A stretch of 64,000 nucleotides of DNA, from positions 558,001 through 622,000 of the forward strand of contig NZ_PTIX01000001.1 in assembly GCF_002934265.1 (NCBI RefSeq), read 5' to 3'. The notes beneath the pieces were generated by a model. The model worked only from the letters and a program-made list of their open reading frames with translations, searched no databases and was not told where the DNA came from. The stretch comes from Actinokineospora auranticolor (GTDB lineage: Bacteria > Actinomycetota > Actinomycetes > Mycobacteriales > Pseudonocardiaceae). Positions 16,746-25,965 of the stretch are shown piece by piece. Position 1 is the first letter of the stretch. Every line of letters starts with the position of its first letter. The position numbers and the translations under genes were made by a program.

Positions 16746-17566
16746 CCACCGCACTCGACGCGCCCGCGACCGCGCCCTCGCTGCGGGAGACCACGCGGTC
16801 GGAGTGGACGAAGCTCCGGTCGGTGCGGTCCACCTGGCTGCTCCTGCTGATCGCCGCGGTGGTGGCGATCGGGCTGTCGTTGCTGTTCACCTTCGCCGCC
16901 ACCACCACGTTCGACACCATGACGCCCGAGGCCAGGGCCCAGTTCGACGCCGCGGGCACCACCCGGGTCGGGGTCGACCTGAGCCTGATCCTGTTCGTGG
17001 TGTTCGGTTCGCTCGCCGCGTCGACGGAGTTCAGCAGCGGCATGGTGCGGCTGACCCTCACCGTCACCCCCAACCGCCTGCGGGTGGTGCTGGCCAAGGC
17101 CATCGTCGTCGCCCTGCCTTGCTACCTGGCGGGCGCGCTGTTCGCCACGGTCGCGTTCCTCGGCGGCCAGGCGATCATCCGGGGCGCCGACCCGACGCTG
17201 GCGCTGGACCTGGGCAGCCAGAACGTGGTGACCAGCCTGCTCAACTGGGGCAGCGAGGCCGCGGCGTTCGCGCTCATCGCCCTGTGCCTGACGCTCTTGC
17301 TGCGCAGCGCGGCGGGCGCCATCGCGGTGTCGATGGGCGTCATCTTCGGCCCGCTCCTGATCGGCGGTCTGCTGCCGCTGTGGGTCAAGCAGAACGTCCT
17401 GGCCTACCTGCCCGCCTCGGCGGCGGAGAACCTCACCAACGTCCGCCGCGACCCGACCGTCGCCACCTACCTCGACCCGCAACTGGCCAGCTGGGTACTC
17501 GGCGCGTGGATGCTCGCCTTCCTCGCCACCGCCTACCTGGTCCTGGGGAAGCGGGACTCCGGCTGA
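16742..17566 (+). CDS. ABC-2 type transporter permease
   Basis: This 274-residue membrane protein begins with a cytoplasmic segment SEWTKLRSVRSTW, the usual start of actinobacterial ABC-2 permeases, and then has six hydrophobic segments in which an N-terminal TM is followed by a large loop containing FDTMTPEARAQFDAAG. It overlaps the ATPase gene by four bases (ATGA) and should assemble with it as a dimeric exporter in the cytoplasmic membrane. It ends at a bidirectional terminator shared with the converging glycosyltransferase gene. Confidence 0.85.
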   Translation: MTTALDAPATAPSLRETTRSEWTKLRSVRSTWLLLLIAAVVAIGLSLLFTFAATTTFDTMTPEARAQFDAAGTTRVGVDLSLILFVVFGSLAASTEFSSGMVRLTLTVTPNRLRVVLAKAIVVALPCYLAGALFATVAFLGGQAIIRGADPTLALDLGSQNVVTSLLNWGSEAAAFALIALCLTLLLRSAAGAIAVSMGVIFGPLLIGGLLPLWVKQNVLAYLPASAAENLTNVRRDPTVATYLDPQLASWVLGAWMLAFLATAYLVLGKRDSG

Positions 17567-17613
17567 CCCACAGGAGAGCAGCGCGGCGGGCACACCCCCA
17601 CCCGCCCATCCCG

Positions 17614-17655
17614 GCGACGCCCGTCGCGCCACCCCCAGGGTGCGGCGGGCGTCGC
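17614..17655. terminator. Bidirectional terminator hairpin
   Basis: Arms GCGACGCCCG (17614-17623) and CGGGCGTCGC (17646-17655) enclose a second, smaller CACCC/GGGTG stem, between the converging ABC permease and glycosyltransferase genes. Confidence 0.65.
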
Positions 17656-17660
17656 GCTGC

Positions 17661-18806
17661 TCACGGCAGGGTCGACAAGATCTCCTTGGCGGCGCGCTGG
17701 TGGCCGCCCGCCGTCTGGCAGTGGGTGCTCATCGCCCGGACCCGCGCGGCTGTGGCCGGGTCGGTGGCGACGGTGAGGACCGCGTCGCGGATGGTTTCCG
17801 GGGTGAGGTCGTCGCGGGACAGCCGGGAACCCAAGCCGAGTTCCACGACCCGCTCGGCGTTGACCTCTTGTTCGCCGTGCTGGGGGACCACCACCATCGG
17901 GGTCGAGCAGGACAGCGACTCCATGATGGACCCCATGCCGCCGGGGCAGACGAACGCCGCCGCGTGCGCGAGGACGGCCGGGTGCGGCAGCCAGCGGTGC
18001 GCGGTGACGTTGGGGGGCAGGGGTTCCAGCTCCGCCGGGTCGGTGCCGCTGCCCAGCGTCAGCACCAGGTTCCACGGCAGCCCCTCGAACGCCCGCGCGC
18101 AGGCCCGGAAGAACGCGGGCTGGTCGTTGAACGACGAGGTGCCCAGCGACACCAGCAGCACCGGGTTGCCGTCGGCGGGCGGTGCCCAGCTCCCCGCGAG
18201 CCTGCGCGGGCCCAGGCAGGGGCCGACGAAGGTGTGGCGGTCGTCGAAGGTGTCGCCCGCGAACTGGAACTCCCGGGGCAGGAAGACCACCTTGCGATCC
18301 CGGGAGTCACTCAGGACCGCGCCCAGGTCCCCGACCACGCCCAACCGCGCGAGCACAGCCACCATGTCCACCTCGACCGGTTCCCCCGCCGACACGTGCG
18401 CGGCCACCCGGCCCGGCAGTGAGAAGTCCGCATTGGACACGAAACAGGGGCTCAATTGCACGGTGGGGCAGGGGAACAGGTGCGCCAGCACCCGCCCGGC
18501 GAGCCACATCGTCGCGTCGAACCCCAGGACGTCCGGCGGGTCGTCGGCCAGCCGCGCCAGGACCGGGCCGAGCGGGTCCCCGAAGTCGGTGACGCCGGTC
18601 AACGCGGCGGCCACGGCGTGCGCGTCCGCCGGGCCCTCGTACTCGACCGTGGCCGCGCCCGCGTCGGCCAGCATCGGGGCGAACCCCGTCCCGCAGGCCG
18701 CGGTCACCCGCACGCCTTGGGCGACGAGTTCCCCGACCACGTCCAGCAGTGGCGTGACGTGCCCGTACCCGGGGACGGTGGCGAGCACGACGTGCGGGAT
18801 TGTCAT
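17661..18806 (-). CDS. MGT-family glycosyltransferase with altered donor motif
   Basis: This 381-residue GT-B fold protein of the macrolide glycosyltransferase type has an acceptor domain starting HVVLATVPGYGHVTPLL, with the usual catalytic-type His in GHVTP, then the VLLVSLGTSSFND linker and a donor domain. The donor pyrophosphate-binding HAG/HGG motif reads CPGGMGS, with P288 in place of His, while the later GEQEVNAERV sugar-binding EQ is kept. Activity may be lost or changed. It is divergent from the glycosyltransferase-P450 fusion across 92 bases. I take ATG 18806; GTG 18821 is an alternative start. It shares close resemblance with the other three local glycosyltransferases. Confidence 0.85.
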   Translation of the reverse strand: MTIPHVVLATVPGYGHVTPLLDVVGELVAQGVRVTAACGTGFAPMLADAGAATVEYEGPADAHAVAAALTGVTDFGDPLGPVLARLADDPPDVLGFDATMWLAGRVLAHLFPCPTVQLSPCFVSNADFSLPGRVAAHVSAGEPVEVDMVAVLARLGVVGDLGAVLSDSRDRKVVFLPREFQFAGDTFDDRHTFVGPCLGPRRLAGSWAPPADGNPVLLVSLGTSSFNDQPAFFRACARAFEGLPWNLVLTLGSGTDPAELEPLPPNVTAHRWLPHPAVLAHAAAFVCPGGMGSIMESLSCSTPMVVVPQHGEQEVNAERVVELGLGSRLSRDDLTPETIRDAVLTVATDPATAARVRAMSTHCQTAGGHQRAAKEILSTLP

Positions 18807-18816
18807 GCCAGGAGCA

Positions 18817-18901
18817 CACACGATGACCTTGTGAGGGATTTCCTAGACCTCCCGCCCGGCCCCGGCCACCCCGACCGCGCGGGGCACACGATGCACTTGT
18901 G
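18817..18901. repeat. Duplicated promoter-like motif in divergent intergenic region
   Basis: CACACGATGACCTTGTG (18817-18833) and CACACGATGCACTTGTG (18885-18901) match at 15 of 17 positions, 68 bases apart. In the second copy CACGAT sits like a -10 box 6 bases before the GTG start of the fusion gene, implying a leaderless transcript. The first copy may be a second start site or an operator. Confidence 0.4.
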
Positions 18902-21265
18902 GTCACACCAACCCGTGCGCCCAAACACGTCGTGTTCCTGCCGTACCCGTCGGCCGGGCACGTCACGCCGACGCTCGCCGTCGCCGAGGAGCTGATCCGC
19001 CGCGGCCACCGGGTGACCTACGCGGTGACCCCCGCCGTGGCCGCGACGGCGGCGGGGACCGGCGCGGCGGTGATCGAGTACGACACCGCGCTGATGTCGA
19101 CGGTCACCCCGCCCGCCAAGTGGTCCGACGACGAGGTGGGCCGCGCGTTCCTCCAGTACGTCTCCGAGATCATCGGCACGACCGCCGCCATCGAGCGGCA
19201 GCTCGCGGACCGCGCCGACGCCATCGCCTACGACTCCACGGTCTGGGCGCCCGGCCGCGTGCTCGGCCGCAAGTGGGGTGTGCCGACCTGCCAGCTCCTG
19301 CCCGTCTTCGCCTCCAACGAGACCTACTCGCTCATGCGCGCCCAGGTCGACCACGCGGGCCACCCCGAACTCGCCGCCGACCACCCGGCTGTCCTCGCCT
19401 TCGGCGAGCTGATGCGCCGGTTCCTCGCCGACAACGGCCTCGACCCGGACGACGCCGACGAGATCACCACCGGGAAGGGTGAGCGGAGCCTGGTCTTCCT
19501 GCCCCGCTCCCTCCAGCCGCACGGCGACACCTTCGGCCCGGACCACCTCTTCGTCGGCCCCTGCCCCCGGCCCGGCCGCGCGCCCACCTGGGCCCCGCCC
19601 GGCGACGGCCGACCGGTCGCGTTCGTCTCGCTCGGCACCGTGGTCAACGACCAGCCGGAGTTCTTCCGCGTCTGCGCCGACGCCCTGGGCGACCTGCCGT
19701 GGCACGTCGTCCTCGCGACCGGCGACGCGGAGGTCCCGCCGCTGCCCGCGAACTTCGAGGCGCACCCCTGGGTCCCCTACGACGACGTCCTCCCGCACGC
19801 CGATGTCTTCGTGACGCAGGCGGGCATGGGCGGGATCCTCGCCGCGGGCCGCCACGCCACGCCGCTGGTCGTCGCCCCGTTCCAGCCGGAGCAGCGGATC
19901 AACGCGGCCCGCCTCGTGGAGCTGGGACTCGGGCGGCGCGTCGACCCGAGCGGCCTCACCGCCGCCGACCTCCGCGACGCCGTGCGCGCGGCGGTGGCCG
20001 GCGGGCGGGCTCATTTGGGGGCCTTCCGAGCTGACATCGCCGCAGCGGGGGGCGCGCCGAGGGCCGCGGACTTCCTCGAGTCCGGCCTCGACGACACCGC
20101 CATCGACCTGCCACGACGCCGTGCCTGTCCCTTCGACCCGCCCACCGGCTACCGCGATCTCGCCGCGGAGCGGCCCAGGCGGTTGAGCTTCCCCGGTGGC
20201 GGTGAGGGCTGGTTGGTCACCCGGTACGAACACGCCAAGGCCGTGCTCTCCGACGCGCGGTTCAGCCACCGCAGCGAACTCCTCGCGTCGCCGCTGCCCC
20301 CACCGTTCGAACTCCCGCCCGGCGACCACCGTCCGCCTGCCGCCGAACCGGGCGCGTTCAACAAGATGGACCCGCCTGACCACACGCACTACCGGCGGGT
20401 GATCGGTCACCTGTTCAGCCCGCGCGCCGCGACGGACCTGCGTCCCGCCATCGAGGCCGTCGCCAGTGAACTCCTCGATGCCATGGCCGTCCAGGGGGCC
20501 GCCGACCTGGTGCGTGACTTCGCCCGTCCGCTGCCCGCCCGGGTCATCTTCGACCTGCTCGGCGTGCCGGTCGAGATCCGGGATCCGTTGCAGGACAACC
20601 TCGACACCATCATGCGCCTCCAGATGACTCTTGAGGAACTCATCGACGCGGTGACCGTCGTGGGCCAGCTCCTTGATGACATGGTCGCGAACGGACTGTC
20701 GACTGGAGCGCTCGCGGACCTGGCTGCCCGGGGCGACCTCAGCGCGGTCGAACTCCGCAACCTGGCCTGGGCGCTGCTCGGCGGCGGCACCGACACGACG
20801 TCCAACATGATCTCGCTCGGCACGTTCGCCCTATTGGTGGATCCGGCTCGGCGCGCGGGCTTGTTGTCCGATGTGGACAATACGGTGGAAGAACTGTTGC
20901 GGTACCTCACGATCTCCCAGTTCGGCGCCAGCCGGTGCGCGCTGGAGGACGTCCAGGTCGGCGGGGTCCTCGTGCGAGCGGGGGAGACCGTGGTGGTGTC
21001 GCTGCCCGCCGCCAACCGCGACGCGGCGCGCTTCCCCGAGCCGGACCGCCTCGACCTCGCGCGGGACGTGCGGGGTCACCTGGCGTTCGGGCACGGCGTG
21101 CACAAGTGCGTCGGCCAGTACCTGGCCCGCGAAACGCTGCGCGTCGCGTACCCGGCGCTGTTCACCCGGTTCCCCGATCTGCGCCTGGCCGTCGAGCCGG
21201 AGGAGTTGCGATTGCGCGACGACATGGACCACTACGGCGTGCACGAGATGCCGGTGACCTGGTGA
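18899..21265 (+). CDS. Glycosyltransferase-cytochrome P450 fusion protein
   Basis: This 788-residue uninterrupted frame joins two enzymes. Residues 1-390 are an MGT-type GT-B glycosyltransferase (VVFLPYPSAGHVTPTL with acceptor-side His; VAFVSLGTVVND linker; EQ in PEQRINAARL), but the donor HAG motif reads TQAGMGG, with Q307 instead of His. From about 406 (RRRACPFDPPTGYRDL) to the end is a complete bacterial P450: I-helix GGGTDTTSN, ExxR in EELLRYL, and heme motif FGHGVHKCVG with C737. In macrolide pathways glycosyltransferases such as DesVII/EryCIII need a separate P450-like helper (DesVIII/EryCII) that has lost its cysteine; here the P450 keeps its cysteine and is fused. It overlaps the next ABC gene (GTGA). 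Confidence 0.87.
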   Translation: MVTPTRAPKHVVFLPYPSAGHVTPTLAVAEELIRRGHRVTYAVTPAVAATAAGTGAAVIEYDTALMSTVTPPAKWSDDEVGRAFLQYVSEIIGTTAAIERQLADRADAIAYDSTVWAPGRVLGRKWGVPTCQLLPVFASNETYSLMRAQVDHAGHPELAADHPAVLAFGELMRRFLADNGLDPDDADEITTGKGERSLVFLPRSLQPHGDTFGPDHLFVGPCPRPGRAPTWAPPGDGRPVAFVSLGTVVNDQPEFFRVCADALGDLPWHVVLATGDAEVPPLPANFEAHPWVPYDDVLPHADVFVTQAGMGGILAAGRHATPLVVAPFQPEQRINAARLVELGLGRRVDPSGLTAADLRDAVRAAVAGGRAHLGAFRADIAAAGGAPRAADFLESGLDDTAIDLPRRRACPFDPPTGYRDLAAERPRRLSFPGGGEGWLVTRYEHAKAVLSDARFSHRSELLASPLPPPFELPPGDHRPPAAEPGAFNKMDPPDHTHYRRVIGHLFSPRAATDLRPAIEAVASELLDAMAVQGAADLVRDFARPLPARVIFDLLGVPVEIRDPLQDNLDTIMRLQMTLEELIDAVTVVGQLLDDMVANGLSTGALADLAARGDLSAVELRNLAWALLGGGTDTTSNMISLGTFALLVDPARRAGLLSDVDNTVEELLRYLTISQFGASRCALEDVQVGGVLVRAGETVVVSLPAANRDAARFPEPDRLDLARDVRGHLAFGHGVHKCVGQYLARETLRVAYPALFTRFPDLRLAVEPEELRLRDDMDHYGVHEMPVTW

Positions 21266-22983
21266 CGCGGCACCTGGGGGACCGCGGCTCGCCCATCGCG
21301 ACCGCGTTGCGCGCCGGTCGGGGTTCGACGCTGGGGTTGGTGCTGGTGAGCGCGGTCAACACCGCGGTGATCATCGCCGTGCCCGCGCTGCTGGGCGCCG
21401 CGATCGACGCGGCGCTCGAGCGCGGCCCGGGTGATCGGCTCGTCCTCGTGGTCGTCGGGCTGCTGGTGGTGGGCCTGATCGCGGAGAGCCTGACCGAGGT
21501 CGCGGACTTCTCCGCCCGCACCCGCGCCCTGCGGCACCTGCGGCTCGGCCTGCTGGGCCACGTGTTCACCCTCGGTTTCCGCGGCCAGCGCGGGTTCACC
21601 CAGGGCGACCTGCTCAACCGGCTGACCGACTCGACCGACCAGACCGCCCAGTCGGCCAACCTGGTCACCCGCGTCCTCGTGCCGCTGCTGACCTCGCTCG
21701 GTGGCATCGTCGCGCTGTTCGTCATCGACTTCCGCATCGGTCTGGCGTTCCTGCTGCTGGGCCCGGTGTTCGTGCTGCTGACCCTGCGCCACATCAAGCG
21801 GATCACCACCCTCAGCGCCGAGGCCGCCGTCGCCCAGGCGGACGTCGCGACCCGGCTCACCGACGCGATCCGGGGCCTGCGCACCATCCGCGCGAGCGGC
21901 ACGGTCGACCAGGAGACCGAGCGCGTCCTGACGCCCGCCCGCGACCTGCGCGGGCTGTCGCTGAGCATCTGGCGGCGGCAGCGGCGGGTCAGTTGGGAGA
22001 CGGCGATCCTGGCGCCGCTGCTGCAGGTCTCGGTGCTGGCGGTCGCCGGGTGGGGTGTGCTCGCGCACCGGATCGGGGTGGGCGAGATGCTGGCCGCGTC
22101 CGCGTACCTCGCGCACGCCATGGGCATCTTCGCCCAGGCCGGGAGCGCCCGGGAGATCGGCCAACTGCGCGCCGCGGCCCAACGGCTGCGCGCGGTCGCC
22201 GACGCGCCGGGCCTACCGGGCGGGACGCGCCCGCTCCCGGACGGCCGGGGCGCGCTCGGTTTCCGGGGAGTCGGCGCGCGGGTCGGCGGGCGGTCGATCC
22301 TGCGGGACGTCACCTTCGAGATCCCACCGGGCAGCACGGTCGCGGTCGTCGGGGAATCCGGCGTCGGCAAGACAACCCTGACCGCGCTGGCGGGCGGCCT
22401 CCTCGCCCCCGACACCGGCACCGTGACCCTCGACGGCGCCCCGATCGGCGACCTACGCCAGTCCGACCTCCGACGTGCCGTGGTTTACGCCTTCGAACGC
22501 CCGAACCTGCTCGGCCTGACCATCGCCGACGCCCTGCGCTACGGCGACCCCGACGTGCCGGACGCCCGGCTGCGGGCGGCACTGCGCTCGGCCGGTGCCG
22601 AGGAGTTCGTCGCCCGCCTACCCGCCGGCGTCGACACCCCACTCGACGGCCTGCGCCTATCCGGCGGCGAGGTGCAACGCCTGGGCCTGGCCCGAGCCGC
22701 CTGCCGATCCGCCCGCCTGATCGTCATGGACGACGCCCTGTCCAGTGTGGACACCGCGACCGAGGCGGCGATCAGCGCGGCCCTGCACGTAGCCGCCCGA
22801 GGCTGCACCCGCCTCCTCATCGCACACCGTGTGGCCACCGCTGCCCGCGCGGACTTCGTGGTGTGGCTGCACGCGGGCACGGTCGCGGGCATCGGAACCC
22901 ACCGCGAGCTGCTGAACGACCCGTTGTACCGCGCGGTGTTCGCGGTGCGCGAGCACCCCGCCCCAGCCGAGACAGGGGGCTGA
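21262..22983 (+). CDS. ABC exporter half-transporter, degenerate catalytic site partner
   Basis: This 573-residue half-exporter has six N-terminal membrane helices (to about 300) followed by a nucleotide-binding domain with Walker A GESGVGKTT, signature LSGGE, Walker B LIVMDDALSSVD and H-loop IAHRVAT. The catalytic glutamate after Walker B is Asp, as in the TM287-type subunit of heterodimeric exporters. It overlaps the glycosyltransferase-P450 stop by GTGA and is three bases from its partner, so the pair probably exports, or extracts from the membrane, the product or substrate of the neighbouring enzymes. Confidence 0.88.
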   Translation: MTRHLGDRGSPIATALRAGRGSTLGLVLVSAVNTAVIIAVPALLGAAIDAALERGPGDRLVLVVVGLLVVGLIAESLTEVADFSARTRALRHLRLGLLGHVFTLGFRGQRGFTQGDLLNRLTDSTDQTAQSANLVTRVLVPLLTSLGGIVALFVIDFRIGLAFLLLGPVFVLLTLRHIKRITTLSAEAAVAQADVATRLTDAIRGLRTIRASGTVDQETERVLTPARDLRGLSLSIWRRQRRVSWETAILAPLLQVSVLAVAGWGVLAHRIGVGEMLAASAYLAHAMGIFAQAGSAREIGQLRAAAQRLRAVADAPGLPGGTRPLPDGRGALGFRGVGARVGGRSILRDVTFEIPPGSTVAVVGESGVGKTTLTALAGGLLAPDTGTVTLDGAPIGDLRQSDLRRAVVYAFERPNLLGLTIADALRYGDPDVPDARLRAALRSAGAEEFVARLPAGVDTPLDGLRLSGGEVQRLGLARAACRSARLIVMDDALSSVDTATEAAISAALHVAARGCTRLLIAHRVATAARADFVVWLHAGTVAGIGTHRELLNDPLYRAVFAVREHPAPAETGG

Positions 22984-22986
22984 GTC

Positions 22987-24717
22987 GTGGACACCGTGAT
23001 CGCTCTGCGTCCGGCCACCGGTTGGCGGCTGTTGGCCGAGACCGCCCACCGGCACCGGCGTGACCTGGTTCGGTTGCTGCTGTGGTCGCTGCTCGAAGCC
23101 GGGCCGACGCTCGTCTCCGGTGCGCTGGTCGCGGCGGCGCTCGACCGCGGGTTCCTCGCGGGTGACCTCGCCACCGGCCTCCTCCTGCTCTGCGGTTACG
23201 CCGCGACCGTCGTGCTCGGCGGCCTCGGTGCCCGCCAGGCCGTGCTGCCGCTCGCCGGGATCGTCGAGTCCCTGCGCTACGACCTGGTCGAGCGCACGGT
23301 GCGGGCAACCCTGGCGCGCGGTGTCGTGCCGGGGGAGTCGGTCGACGGTCGCAGTGTCGAGGGGGTCACCAAGCACACCGAGGTGCTGCGGATGCTGCTG
23401 TCCCAGTTGCTGACCGTGCTGCGGACGGCCGTGTTCTCGCTCGTCTTCGTCATCGCGGGGTTGTTCTGGTTGGCTCCGCCGGTTGCCTGGGTGTCGGTGG
23501 CGGCGACCGTGGTCGTCATCGTGGTGTTGGCCACCACCGCGAGCGGGTGGCAGAGCCGGGTCCGGGAGGCCTTGTTGGCCGAGGAGCGGTTGTCCGGCAC
23601 CGCGAGCGCGACCCTGCTGGGGCTGCGGGACGTGGTGGCCGTCGGGGCCGCCGAGCGGGCGACTGCCGACCTGACCGCCGACATCGACCACCACGCCCGC
23701 GCGGTCAACCGAGTCGGTCGGGTGGTCGCGGGCCGGGTCGCGGTCCTCGCCCTGGGTGCCCGGCTGCCGTTGGTCGCGCTGCTCCTCACCGCCCCCGCCG
23801 CCGTGTCCTCCGGCGTCCTGACGCCGGGCGAGCTGCTCGGCGCGGCGACCTACCTGGTCGGCAGCCTCGACCCGGCACTGCGGGCGATCGTCCGCGTCGT
23901 CGGCGACATCGGGTTGCAGATCGGCGTGTTGCTGGCCCGCATCCAGGAATACGCCCGCCCCCCGGCCCACCCGGAGCCGGCGCCCACCGCGACCACGACC
24001 GGTGGTCGGCTGGTGCTGCGCGACGTCGAGTTCGCCTACGGCGCCTCGGCGGAGAAGATCCTCGACGGGGTGGACCTGGCGATCGCCGCGGGGGAGCGCC
24101 TGGTCATCGTGGGGCCCAGTGGCGCCGGGAAGTCCACGATGGCCAACCTGTTGGCCGGGCTCGACCGCCCATCGCGGGGCACGGTCACCCTCGACGGCGT
24201 GCCGGTCGCGGACCTCGACCGGACCTGGCCGCACCGGGCCATCACCCTGCTGCCCCAGGAGGCGTACGTGTTCTCCGGCTCGGTGCGGGAGAACCTGGCC
24301 TACCTCAACCCGGGCGTCACCGACGCCGAACTGGCGCGGGCCTGCGCGGCCGTCGGCGCCGATGAGCTGGTCGAGGCGCGCGGCGGGCTCGACGGGCGGA
24401 TCGACGCGCCGAACGAGCTGTCCGAGGGGCAGAAGCAGCTGGTCACCCTGGTCCGCGCGTACGTGTCCCCCTCACGGGTCGTCGTGTTGGACGAGGCGAC
24501 CTGCCACCTGCACCCCGAACGCGAGCGCCGCGCGGAGGACGCCTTCGCCGCCACCGGCCGCACGGTCGTGATCATCGCCCACCGGATGAGCTCCGCGATG
24601 CGCGCGGACCGGGTGGTGCTGCTGCACGCAGGCTCCCCGGACGTCGGCACCCACCAGGAACTGCGCTCGACCTCCCCGCTCTACGCCGACCTCGTCGGCT
24701 ACTGGCACGAGAGCTGA
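22987..24717 (+). CDS. ABC exporter half-transporter, consensus catalytic site partner
   Basis: This 576-residue half-exporter has six membrane helices and a nucleotide-binding domain with Walker A GPSGAGKST, signature LSEGQ (the second glycine replaced by Glu), Walker B VVVLDEATCHL with intact Glu and H-loop IAHRMSS. Its altered signature and the partner's altered Walker B would meet in the same degenerate site of the heterodimer, while the other site stays canonical, which is strong internal evidence that the two pair. The GTG start follows the previous stop by three bases. Confidence 0.88.
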   Translation: MDTVIALRPATGWRLLAETAHRHRRDLVRLLLWSLLEAGPTLVSGALVAAALDRGFLAGDLATGLLLLCGYAATVVLGGLGARQAVLPLAGIVESLRYDLVERTVRATLARGVVPGESVDGRSVEGVTKHTEVLRMLLSQLLTVLRTAVFSLVFVIAGLFWLAPPVAWVSVAATVVVIVVLATTASGWQSRVREALLAEERLSGTASATLLGLRDVVAVGAAERATADLTADIDHHARAVNRVGRVVAGRVAVLALGARLPLVALLLTAPAAVSSGVLTPGELLGAATYLVGSLDPALRAIVRVVGDIGLQIGVLLARIQEYARPPAHPEPAPTATTTGGRLVLRDVEFAYGASAEKILDGVDLAIAAGERLVIVGPSGAGKSTMANLLAGLDRPSRGTVTLDGVPVADLDRTWPHRAITLLPQEAYVFSGSVRENLAYLNPGVTDAELARACAAVGADELVEARGGLDGRIDAPNELSEGQKQLVTLVRAYVSPSRVVVLDEATCHLHPERERRAEDAFAATGRTVVIIAHRMSSAMRADRVVLLHAGSPDVGTHQELRSTSPLYADLVGYWHES

Positions 24718-24736
24718 GACCCGAGGATGGCATGAG

Positions 24737-25924
24737 ATGAGCCCTGGTCACGTCCTGTTCCTGCCCCTGCCCGCCTACGGGCACGTGATGCCCACCCTGG
24801 CCGTGGTCGCCGAACTGGTGGCGCGCGGCCACCGGGTCACCTTCGCCACCACTGCGGAGTTCGCCCCGGCCGTGGTGGCCGCGGGCGCGGAACCGTTGCT
24901 GTACGAGTCGGAACTGGCGGGCAAGGCCCAACCCGAGCGGTTCACCACCGACTACGTCTCCCGCGAGCCCCTGCGCTGCATCACGGAGAACATCGTGACC
25001 ACGCGGCTGTTCGACAAGAGCCTGCCGGAACCGCCGGACGTGTACGTGTACGACGTCAGCACCTTCCCCGCCGGTCGGGCGCTGGCGCAGAAGCACGGCG
25101 CCCGCGCCATCCAGCTGTTCCCGGTGTTCGCCTCCAACGAGCGGTTCGTGTTCGGCCACCTGCAGGCCGCGGAACTGGACGAGCCGATCTCGGCCGAGCA
25201 CCCGGCCATCGTGGACTTCCTGGCCAAGGTGGCGGAGTTCATCGACGAACACGGCCTGGGGGTCAGCGTCGAGCGGTTCCTGACCCCGTGCGACGCGACG
25301 AACCTGGTGTTCATGCCCCGGGAGTTCCAGATCAACGCGGCGGACTTCGACGCCCGGCACACGTTCGTCGGGCCGTGCCTGAACCCGTCGTCGGACGTGT
25401 CGTGGGAGCCCCCGGCCGACGGTCGGCCGGTCGTGCTGATCTCGCTGGGCACGACGTTCAACCGGAACCCGGAGTTCTTCCGCCGTTGCGCGGAGGCCTT
25501 CGCGGACCTGCCCTGGCACGTGGTGCTGACGCTGGGATCCCGGGTGGCGGTGGCGGAGCTGGGCGAACTTCCGTCCAATGTGGAGGCTCACCGGTGGCTG
25601 CCGCACGCGGCCGTGCTGCCGCACGCCTCGGTGTTCGTGTGCCACGCGGGCATGGGGACGATGATGGAGGCGCTGGCGTTCGGCGTGCCGCTGGTACTGG
25701 TGCCGCCGGACGTGACCGAGCACCGGATCAACGCCCGCCGGGCCGCGGAACTGGGCCTGGGTCGCTCGGTGGACGCGTCCGCTCCGGGGGTGCGGGACGC
25801 CGTGCTCGCGGTGGCGGCCGACAGCGCGATCCGCGAACACGTGAACCGGATGCGCGACGTACTGTCCGCTTTGGACGGACCGGCGGTCGCGGCGGACGTG
25901 GTCGCGGGCGTGCTCCAGCCGTAA
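24737..25924 (+). CDS. MGT-family glycosyltransferase
   Basis: This 395-residue GT-B protein starts HVLFLPLPAYGHVMPTLAVV with the acceptor-domain His, has the linker VVLISLGTTFNRN, and donor motif CHAGMGTMMEAL with H303 intact. The sugar-contacting Asp/Glu-Gln pair, usually EQ or DQ, reads EH (H329 in VTEHRINARR), so sugar choice may be unusual. It lies 19 bases downstream of the ABC pair in the same direction and is close in sequence to the two upstream glycosyltransferases, which suggests local duplication. An acceptor cannot be named; macrolide-like or other polyketide aglycones are typical for the family. Confidence 0.88.
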   Translation: MSPGHVLFLPLPAYGHVMPTLAVVAELVARGHRVTFATTAEFAPAVVAAGAEPLLYESELAGKAQPERFTTDYVSREPLRCITENIVTTRLFDKSLPEPPDVYVYDVSTFPAGRALAQKHGARAIQLFPVFASNERFVFGHLQAAELDEPISAEHPAIVDFLAKVAEFIDEHGLGVSVERFLTPCDATNLVFMPREFQINAADFDARHTFVGPCLNPSSDVSWEPPADGRPVVLISLGTTFNRNPEFFRRCAEAFADLPWHVVLTLGSRVAVAELGELPSNVEAHRWLPHAAVLPHASVFVCHAGMGTMMEALAFGVPLVLVPPDVTEHRINARRAAELGLGRSVDASAPGVRDAVLAVAADSAIREHVNRMRDVLSALDGPAVAADVVAGVLQP

Positions 25925-25965
25925 TTCGCTTGCGGGGTGCCCCGGCCGTCGAAACGATCAAGGCC

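Noticed and set aside
13332-16754. A 1140-codon minus-strand open frame opposite the EF-G paralogue and ABC ATPase
   Set aside because: Low-complexity His/Arg/Gly-rich translation and full overlap with two clearly recognised plus-strand genes.
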